64,000 bases of DNA from Platycnemis pennipes (taxonomy: Eukaryota; Arthropoda; Insecta; Odonata; Platycnemididae): NCBI GenBank assembly GCA_933228895.1, contig OW121846.1, positions 5,611,915 to 5,675,914 of the forward strand, written 5' to 3'. The translations under genes were made by a program, and so were the position numbers. Under the pieces are notes generated by a model. It had not been told where the DNA came from. It saw only the letters and a program-made list of their open reading frames with translations, and did no database searches. Of the stretch, positions 55,432 to 64,000 are shown piece by piece (position 1 is the first letter of the stretch; each line of letters opens with the position of its first letter).

Positions 55432-58223
55432 TAATGAACTGAGAAGTCAGCTGCCAGCTTGGTCGGTAAGGGCATTCATGCTTGTATGGATTAAGTTTTT
55501 GCATGCCGTGGAAAACTTATATAGAATAGCCCGGTAAAAATGGATTGCATTTTGGGAAATCATCAAAAAACAGAGGAGAGGATGCAAACAAGCACCAACT
55601 ATGTAGTTTAAATGGTTTCATGCCGAAACAGTTTTAGTAATAAAATTAAGTCTCCAGGGAATCAAGTGCATTAAGGTAGCTCCCTTCCATTGCAATTCTC
55701 TGATTGGACAGAGCTGCCCTGGTGCTGCTCTCAAAATGCCAAAATCCATAATAAGAGGTGTAGAGAAGAGAATGATCCTGCCTTTGGGGAGGAGAGTACT
55801 GCAGAGAGAACAATAGTCTCTGTTCTATGATTTTGGCATAGCACAAGACTAGCATGGTGAAATATTGATAACTGGCTACGCAAGGAATAATGAATGTATT
55901 TCTCAAACAAGTAATTCTGGTAGGCCATAGCCAAGGTGTGGCCGTAGCCTGGTTGGTGATGTGCTGGTATGATACTCTAATGCCATAGATTTGAATCCCA
56001 ACTATGAGAGGGATGTTATGTTTGCCTTCAATTAACATCTTAGGTTAAATGGGAGTCCATTGTAACCTGCAAAACTTGCAATATTAGCAACTGACTCCAG
56101 CAAAGATTCTAAAAACACATTTGGAAACTTTTGAGTTGTTTCAAATCATATCATAAATTTGTGCAAATACCTATAAAAAAGCAAGAGCAACCTTCACAAA
56201 ACAACCACATACCGATAAGCATAAGGTCAATATGCCTCATGTTCACACTGTTGAAATGGATGTGTCTATAAGCATTTTGTTACTGATAAGACAATGCTGT
56301 TCAGTTTTGTTAGACAACGATGTTCAATTTTGATAGACAAAAGCACTGCATTTACAAGACTTGTATTCACATCTGGCATGTTCCGGTATCGCTTCATTGC
56401 TATTATAAAGCACATTCATGTCGACAATACCAACAGCGGAAGTATGAGAGGTAAAGAAGATGAATTGGCCTCCTTACCTGAACCTCTCAATACCTGGTCT
56501 TGCCAGCGATCCTAATTCAGGGGAAACTGACTCCAAGAGAGCATTGAAATATTTCAACAATGGTAACCAACACCCTACAATTGAAGGATACTTGCCAAGA
56601 GCATTACTGTAGTGAGGTACTTTTGCCAATATGTACCGTGCATGCACCGAGGTCATGCATATTTAAATTGTCCAATTAGTGGGTGGATTCATTCAATCTA
56701 TTTAAAACTGCTAAGAGAATATCCCTTTCAAATATTCACAAGCCCCTGACAATATTTACTAGATTTCACGGAAAGAATTCTCAAGCATCTGGGGCACAGT
56801 TATGGAATCAATTGGGGTCTGAATTCATTCCTGGCCAAAACATGGATCAAGACATCCTGCTATTTGGGTCTCTGTTTTATCGTAAAGATACAACAAATTG
56901 ATATGTAGAACTATCAATTGATGCATATGACATATTTCAACTTTGAAAGTTCCAATACCCCAGGAGAAGAGCCCATCAGATCAATGAGGTATACCATGAC
57001 TGCTTGCACAGAGAGCAGCTTCACAAATAAATGTCCGTCACTCAATTGCAATGTGCAGATTTCTCTGAATTACAGCACAAAAACCAAGGAGATATCTATT
57101 ATACCAAGAGCAGAGCTCTGTTTTCAAAAAGAGCCTGTAGCAGTGTTTTCTGGTGTGGTGTTGAATACACACTACTTTTCACCATTAAAATAGCAAGATT
57201 AAAAGATGCCACTGCAAAATGAAATTTGGCCACTATTTCACTGTTATTTATGCATTAATAAACAAATGTAGAGCTTTGATAAGTGGCTGTACCAAATTCA
57301 ATGTTTTGCAAAGAGGGGGGGGGGGGGGGGAGGCACGTCCCTTGTCTTACCCACTGCCTGCCTCCCCAACCTCCATCTTGGCAAACAATGTTGAAATGTA
57401 CAAAATATTGGAACAACTTCCGGCTTAACTCTCGATAATGCCAGAGCCATTGAGCTCCAAAAGAGCATCTGCCAAAATTGAAATCATGAGAGATTCAAAA
57501 GAAGAGTGAGACTGTAACTTTCAGCAACCCATTAGTATATTATGAGTAATAGTTACATTTTTTTCATGTGATGATTATAAGTTAAAAGTACCAAAAAAGG
57601 AATTGTTACCAGTTACTCATTTACTTTTCCTCAGTCACTCCATCACTGCAAGCACCCTTTCCACATGCTTTAATAAGCTCTCTCCCTGATCCATAGGTTT
57701 CCACTTATTTTTATAGAAAATATCACTAATTTACATGCAGAGCCTTTATTTTGATTATGCAATGTCAAGTCTAATGATGATGGGCTGGTACCAACAGCAC
57801 CAAATGTGGAACCTGGAAATCAAGCAAGCTAGCCATCAGGGCAGGACGATTGCTAGCACATCAAGACACATGGCACCCATCAGGACTCCATGCAAGAGAC
57901 ACATCCCACACAAATGTACCATGTGAATCAGAATTAACTTAACAGGTATGACCCAGAACTTATGATTCCACCACCAGAAAGTTATGCTTCCATACCAAAG
58001 AAGACCTACCTCAGTGTATGTCAGTTACTTATGGTTCAAAATTGAATTAAGTTTGTTATTCTTAACCCATTAGTATGCCTCCCAGTAAACCCTAAGGCAA
58101 TCATGACATTATATCAATGTATACCAGTTGAGGTGTAATTAAATACATAATGCGATTCACACAGTGAATTGAAGAAAAGAAATTGATACTTTATATCTTT
58201 TGTATTTCAAAAATGTTTGCTAC
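55432..58223. other. Intron sequence with a decayed SINE
   Basis: At 55935-56040 a tRNA-like head (CCGTAGCCTGGTTGGTGATG ... GATTTGAATCC at 55988-55998) marks an old SINE. The stretch 56350-56450 weakly recalls a piggyBac block (GMFRYRFIAIIKHIHVDN), too little to call. A 17-bp G run lies near 57316. Confidence 0.45.
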
Positions 58224-58310
58224 CTGCATTAAGTTGAAGAACGCCAAGGCAGCCATAGGCATCACACAGCTTCTTGTAATTTCTTTTAACGGCCTCAGTT
58301 TCTTGTGGGG
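58224..58310 (-). CDS. Synj: Synaptojanin Sac-domain exon (DAYGCLGVLQLN)
   Basis: 87 bp: two bases finishing a split codon, 28 codons, one base of a glycine. It encodes PQETEAVKRNYKKLCDAYGC, then LGVLQLNA, the start of the Sac domain just upstream of the VSGCVSVGK exon. The acceptor TTGTTTTAG precedes base 58310 and the donor GTAGCA follows 58224. Phase out 1 matches the next exon, joining as [10 protein letters not shown]. Too short to stand out as an open frame. The N-terminal exon with the start codon should lie further right; I did not find it between 58311 and 64000. Confidence 0.93.
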
Positions 58311-61300
58311 CTAAAACAAGAAGAGGATCAAACATTTGGTTTTACAAATATACTATTAACAACAACTCAAGTTCAAATCCAAATGTCCCCCAAAGACACC
58401 AACACATGACATTTGCAAAGAGATACAACAGAGCCATACACTACTTTTTTCATTCATGCACTTCAAAGTTTAGTTCTAAAGAGAAAGGATGGTATTTACC
58501 AGTGTTAATATTTCTAAAGGAATACATCAGTCAAGAAAGGCATTGAAAGTGGCAAAAATAGATGATGCACTGAAAAGCCCTGAAACCATGCCGATGGGCA
58601 TGTGACGCCAAAAGGCAGCACTGTCTGGGGGCCCATCCTCAACAACTTGGAGAGGGGATTTTGCAGAGGATTGGCCATTAGGTGCGTGGCCTCCCAGCCT
58701 TCTTTACAATTGCAGCTCGGGGGGCGGCCCTCAAAGATGGAGGTACCGTGGCTACACCTCTCGGGAGAGTCAAGTCTAAATGCAGTTCAAAGCTAGAGTT
58801 GCCATTAATGCTCTAGCTATTCCTTGGTCTATGATGATTAGTTTATCAGTGTTATTCTTTTAGAATAAACAAATTCCTAAGTTTTCAGATTAATTTTTTT
58901 CTAGGTAATCTCTGAACATAAATGTCATATCAGCGAAGTATTAGCAATAATGTATCTTTTAACAATGAATGATATTAGTACTTTACTTGTATACGCGACT
59001 CCTTGAAAATCAAATATGTTTGAGAAATGTGACTTAAAGCTCCAAAATGACTGTGAAGGCAAATGGTGAATACATATTCATACTACAACCCATAAATGCA
59101 CATAAAAATGAAAGTACAGGTGATGTGATGATTTAGAAATTAACTATTATTTTTTTAGTTTTAAGGTACACACTCATGTAAGTGATGAGGAATATTATTG
59201 CACAAACATTTACAATTACCAACAAAGTCTAAACAACCCTTGGACTCGCTTGCACTCATATGGTCATTTCCTTGGGTGAAGAATTCTCAGTAACTCATAC
59301 TGTAAGTCCATATTGAAACAAACTCACTTAGAACAAAAAAACACTAAAACATTAGGAATATGTTCAACATCTCAAAAATATTTGTATGGGTCAAAAATAT
59401 AGGTATACGTATTCACTAATGCAAAGACCCCAATGCAAGACCCAGCAGTCCCTACTTGAGTACTGTGCGGAGGGCATTTCCAGTTGAGACCTCTGGCTGT
59501 TGTATGAGACATTAAACTGGGACCTTCGGTGCCTTTCATTAAGACTTAATTAAGAATTAACTAATGCCAACACCATTTTTTCCACCCTTCCCCTGCTCCC
59601 TGGTAATTCCTTCTCTGTCATGCTTTGACACCCACTTCAGTCGTCCTTTTCTCTGCTGAAGTCTTCCATGTTTCCCCTCCCTCACCTACCTTTTGCTCGT
59701 CATTTTGCTTCCCAGGCGAGGATCAAGAGGACAGCAAGAGGAGGTACAATAAGGAGGAGGTGCACAGGAGCAAAGTGGAGAGGCAAAACGTAGCTGGTCA
59801 GCACATGCAAGCAAGAAGAGGAGGAGGGCATAGTTGTGCAAAGATGGAGAGGAAGGCAAGGAGCAAAACAACGGCAAAAACAGGACATGGAGTTGCATAA
59901 AGAATCAACAAACTATCGGTAAATGCAGAAATGGAGAAAATTGAGGAGAGAAGAAAATGGGAAAATGTAAATATGTACACAGGTATGCAGAACACAATAT
60001 AAGGAAATAAACAATAAACTTAGAAGACAAACAGAGAGTGAATTCCGAAATGGAAAATGGTAATGTGTATCAAGCACATGACAGGAAATTTAGCAATGGA
60101 ACCAGAAGATATTCAGCATATGTGGAAGGAATAACTGAGCAATATTGCAAATAGGCCTATGAGCTTGAGAATAGAAGTGGAACAAGACAGATAAGGATGA
60201 GCTGGGAACAGAAATACTTTCCGGTAATATTGTCATCGCACGTCTGCATGGAATGAAAGTGGGGAAAGCAGTGGGGAGTGATAGCGCCTCATCTGGACTA
60301 CTGAGGAAATAGAAAGATGGAGGAACAAAGATTTTATGTGTTCGGCCAATGGGCATACAAGGAGAGTGGTTGGCTGGATGACTTTGTTAAAGAGGATGCA
60401 AAGAGGCTAAGAGCTTTTGAGAGGTGGGTGTTGGAGGAGGAGAGAGATGGTAGGGGGGGAGGAAGGGAGGGAGCTGGAGAAAGGAAGATGGCTGGGGGGG
60501 GTGGATCAAGTGGGGGGGGGGGGGGAGAGGGTGCTTCCAAAGAGGGAAGACTTGTATGAAGAGGGAGGAGAAGAACGTTCTGATAGAATGACTGTGAAAG
60601 AATGGCGAGTCGTTGAGGGAATGTATTATCTATCAAAACCTAGCTCAATCGGGAGAAAACTGTTGATAAAAACAATAGTATTCACTTACTACTATTCTTT
60701 GTGCACATGTATGTTTTTTTCTCGCAATGTATCTATTCATGTTTGATGATTTACACATGGGCGTAGTGACATGCAACACAGAACATGGAAATAAACGCAC
60801 ACACATTCTAAATTTTACTTAGTATTGGTATATATATTGTCATGGTTCGATTTGGAAACTATTTCATAATAAGAATACAGTATAATATATCGTCAGCCTT
60901 GGTTGCTGCCCCGGACCAATGTTATAAGTGGGAAACTTTACATGTGGGCATGAATGGAAGCTGAGTACTTTTGGGTTACATGGACTAAAATAGGTTATTT
61001 TTGCATAAAAAATTAATTTTAAGCACTTTAAGACCATAATCTCATGACTACAGATAAACGCTTCGTCTGACGATAGAAGAATAAGTTTTGAAGTGGCCAG
61101 GTTGCTTGTGGAAAAAATCTTTATTTTTACATATCCACCATATTTGCTATCCACCTTCAAAATCTATTCTGTATTTCACATCAACGATGAGGGGATGAAA
61201 CACTTATTGTTAGTATCATTTTAGCTTCCCTTAGCAAACGGCATTTTTTGTTTGTACAGACAAGCATGAAAGGATAAATCCAAAGAAACTTTCGCTGTAA
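58311..61300. other. 5' intron sequence, little recognised
   Basis: 59400-59520 contains AAGTAGGGACTGCTGGGT-like sequence (minus strand) that may be a decayed SINE. 60420-60560 is a purine-rich stretch with G runs. No synaptojanin exon or other gene is supported. Confidence 0.4.
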
Positions 61301-61307
61301 GTGTTAA

Positions 61308-61693
61308 CCCTTTCGCACGAGTGCACTTCTCATGAAAATTTTCTCAGTGTACGGGGGGAGGGGGGGGGAGGGAGAGGGGGAAGGGGGGGGGGCTCCTTCG
61401 GAGGGTGTGCAGCCCTATGCATGGACCTTACGAAGGGAAAACCCTTGTGGAGAGGCCACGGCACCTCGTCCTCCCTCTCAGGAACTTCTGTCCCTTTCCT
61501 GGGCAAAGGATCTCGACCTTTTGACTCATAAACTGATCCTTTCACAGCACGTGGTTGCAGTCAATTAATTGTAGTCAGAGTTGTCATTTTTAAACAATCA
61601 TTAGTTGCAAACTTGAAAACATTTTGAGCAAGATAATCTCCGGCTACTATAGTGCATATATGCATTATATAGCAGACACTCGGCTCGAATGGG
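61308..61693. mobile_element. piggyBac-type MITE (386 bp)
   Basis: It starts CCCTTTCGCACGAGTGC and ends with the reverse complement of CCCATTCGAGCCGAGTG, flanked by TTAA at 61304-61307 and 61694-61697. There is no coding capacity. A G-rich stretch of about 50 bp lies near the left end. The TTAA duplication and CCC termini are the piggyBac hallmark. Confidence 0.75.
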
Positions 61694-61929
61694 TTAATTC
61701 TTACCTCTCCAGTACCCTCAATCTGGTTATCCATTACCGTACCCTCATTTTAGCAAAAAAAACTCTAAATATGGTATAAATAACTATGAATCTGCCAAAA
61801 ATCTTCGCTATTTCTGCTGACAACATTATAAATGAACCTTGAACTTATGGAGAACAGACCTTACAAGCAGAAAAACTTTATAAGCGGGGACGCGGGATTT
61901 TTAACAAAGAAAAGATTGAGATTTTTTGG

Positions 61930-62949
61930 GAAAACTGGTGACCAACCTTAAATGGGGGGTAACGTTAAACGTTATATCAGGTGGACCTTATATCAGGGTT
62001 ATACTGTACATTCTTTATAGCTTTGCCCTTTTTGTGGTTCATTTCCAGAGTTTGTATGATAATGAATAAAAATTTAAATTTTAAAGTGAAAATAATGCTG
62101 CATGATGAGAAGCCTATTTTACTGTTTATTCCTATAAGAAAATGTAGATGTGCACAATGTCAAACCCCAAAAAAGAAATTCATGCTCATCAAATTGACGA
62201 CATTTAACGATTTACCAAGTGTCAAATAATTTAGTGTTCCATAAAAACATGATATTTTTTGACTTCTGTTCATTCACCCTTCTCCCTATCTCAAGAAAGG
62301 GTCATTCTAGGAGGATGTCATAAAATGCCCTGTATTAATAGCAAACTGAAAGGCCAGGCAAATCCATTTCATCTTTTTGTACGCCTGGGTTTGGTTTCGT
62401 GCTTACTAGCTGCCTGAGCTGTCAAAAGTGACAGTAAAATTTCAATATGTGATTTATGTAGTTTTTTGTACGGTAGCAAGCTGATAAATTAGTACAGTGA
62501 AACCTGCCGAAAGAGCCACCTAAATTCAGCAACCACCTCCTTAAGCTGCCACTTTTTCCTTGAATCATATCCCCCATGTAACCAATGTATACTTCCCCCC
62601 TTTTCAGCGGCCACCTCCTCCAATGGTCAGCGGTTGCACTGCTTCCATCTAGCAGCCAACCCATATGCAGCCAGTCGCGAACAATGTCTTTCGTGAACAT
62701 ATTTTGGAAAATGCTTGGGTAAATATTCCCTTCTATTCCTAAAACTATATGTTCTATGACACGCATAGTCATTGCTACCCTTGTTTACAGACTGTCTCTT
62801 GACAGATAAATGACCACTCGATTTTCCAGAAGCAGCCCCTACTCCATGGCCAACAACCAGTTTTGTTGCTGCTGACTATACAAATATAATCCTGCAGTTG
62901 ATCATCATCTGGGTTTTTAAGTCCTTATCCTCACTTATAGGTGCTTAGA
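61930..62949. other. Intron with two unpaired Tigger-like termini
   Basis: A right terminus (reverse complement CAGTATAACCCTGATATAAG) ends at about 62008, and a left terminus CAGTGAAACCTGCCGAAAGA begins at 62495 after TA. Neither partner was found. Other sequence is not recognised. Confidence 0.45.
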
Positions 62950-63115
62950 ACAGGAGGAAAGTTAAAAGTTTGGTAATGAAAGAATAAGGATGAAAGGAGG
63001 AGAGAAAACCAGCGTCCATATCAGTCTGCTCTTAAGTCGCCAAGGGGATCATGGCTTACAGTTCCATCCGACAGATGAAACATGGTCACTAGCCCCCCAG
63101 GAAAGGACCACTTGG
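62950..63115 (-). mobile_element. SINE fragment, same family as 910-1242
   Basis: Shares GGAGAGAAAACCAGCGT, then CTTAAGTCGCCAAGGGGATC, ATGGCTTACAG and CCATCCGACAGATG with the body of the SINE at 910-1242 in the same orientation. The tRNA head is missing. Confidence 0.75.
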
Positions 63116-63249
63116 TGGATTGATATGGTTATCAGGGATGGAATCACGGATGCATCTTTCATGTTATCACAGTCTTTATCGTTAACACTTACCCCTAGAG
63201 TAGTGCAGGGTTAACAATAACATCTATGAAATTCACTTTTTTTGATAAG

Positions 63250-64000
63250 CGATTTGAAGCTACCCAGGTGCAGACATCGACAGCGACCATAATTTAGTGA
63301 TGATGAAATGCCATCTAAAATTCAAGAGATTGAAGAAAACAGTAAAGAACATTTGGCAAGTAGAAAAACTAAAGGAGATTCAGCATCAGCTGGGATTTCA
63401 GAAAGCAGTAGATAACAACTTAGAAGAGAACCTGACTGAGAAACCAGTAGAAGAGCATTGGGAAAACATTAAATGTGGACTACAGAAAGTCGCAAAAGAA
63501 GTTCTTGGAAGAAGAAAAATTGTAGCTTTGCTACAAAAGAATAAGGAACGAAGTAAGTCGCAAAGCCAGGAAAGCTAGTGAAATGTGGATGAACAATCTG
63601 TGTGAAGATGTACAAAACAACCTTCCACCTTTCAAAACACATTGGAAAGGTGGAAGCTGCCCAATAGGATAATGAGGAACCACTTCAAGGAACAGAGCGC
63701 AAGATGCAATGCTATAAGGGACAAAAATGGAGAACTTTTGATTGAAAATGAAGACAAAGTGAAGATATGGAAAGAATATCTCAAAGAGTTATACAACGGG
63801 AACAATCTCAGCACAAAAGTGATTGAAGAGGAAAGCGAAGTCGGGAAGGATGATATGGGCGCTTCAATATTGAGATCGGAATTCGACGCAGCAGTAAGGG
63901 ACCTTCGGATGAATAAGGCTTCTGGAATTGATGATATACCCACAGAACTGATAAGGAATGCGGGAGAGAGGACATTGGCCCATCTTTATAAGGTCATCTG
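63250..64000 (+). pseudogene. LINE ORF2, region before the reverse transcriptase, cut by window end
   Basis: HNLVMMKCHLKFKRL is the end of the endonuclease (DHNLV block). A helical linker (KPVEEHWENIKCGLQKVAKE) follows. After frameshifts come AIRDKNGELLIENEDKVKIW and KEYLKELYNGN, then DAAVRDLRMNKASGIDDIPT and ELIRNAGERTLAHLYKVI, the entry into the reverse transcriptase (K-A-S-G-I-D-D-I-P). This is the same general type as the LINE at 6300 and 10540-11657, which carry the later part. Several indels make it a pseudogene. The rest lies outside the window. Confidence 0.85.

Noticed and set aside
56294..56515. Another piggyBac fragment
   Set aside because: Only a dozen residues recall the family and no termini or further blocks were found.
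60317..60746. Glycine-rich or proline-rich proteins
   Set aside because: They come from a purine-rich low-complexity stretch with G runs; opposite frames are equally open.

Overview
This is a 64 kb piece of animal nuclear genome, most likely arthropod. The evidence is spliced genes, tRNA-derived SINEs, Penelope, CR1-like and LOA/I-group LINEs, a Ty3/gypsy element, and Harbinger, hAT, piggyBac and pogo/Tigger DNA transposons. One host gene is visible, and its protein variants resemble insect synaptojanin. I see no bacterial operons, rRNA or CRISPR.

The host gene is synaptojanin (Synj), on the minus strand. Seven coding exons of its Sac phosphoinositide-phosphatase domain can be placed at 58310-58224, 49780-49513, 39867-39703, 17525-17381, 3634-3461, 3365-3196 and 2024-1943. 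All joins keep phase, all have GT/AG ends, and the last exon holds the catalytic CX5R motif. The exons total 1,091 bp, 1.7% of the window. The start of the gene lies right of 64000, and the rest of Sac plus the 5-phosphatase domain lies left of 1. Introns are about 8.4, 9.6, 22.2, 13.7, 0.1 and 1.2 kb, and most of what I could identify in them is mobile DNA.

Layout: 1-1300 is the tail of a Tigger/pogo element with a SINE inside. 4.2-6.3 kb has a decayed LINE reverse transcriptase and a Penelope-like fragment with a GIY-YIG domain and a hammerhead-like motif. 6.3-13.2 kb is a LINE broken by a two-gene Harbinger transposon that was later split by an inversion. 17.6-19.6 kb is a Tigger-like element starting 43 bp from a splice acceptor. 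20.4-22 kb is a hAT-like remnant. 23.7-39.2 kb is a gypsy element holding a CR1-like LINE and a LOA-like LINE; the latter holds a Harbinger element, which holds a Tigger. 40.6-41.5 kb has a duplicated repeat. 44.0-46.9 kb is a nearly intact piggyBac with perfect TTAA flanks, beside a LINE. 51.1-53.8 kb is a hAT element with a SINE inside, abutting a 1.65 kb 19-bp minisatellite. 61.3 kb has a short piggyBac-type MITE, and 63.3-64 kb is the 5' part of a LINE running off the window.

The strongest observations are structural. A five-level nest sits in one intron. A LINE reading frame resumes across a Harbinger target duplication and shows an inversion. That Harbinger family appears to have two interleaved antisense genes. 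A 12-bp minisatellite has expanded in only one LTR of the gypsy element. No complete new gene system was found.
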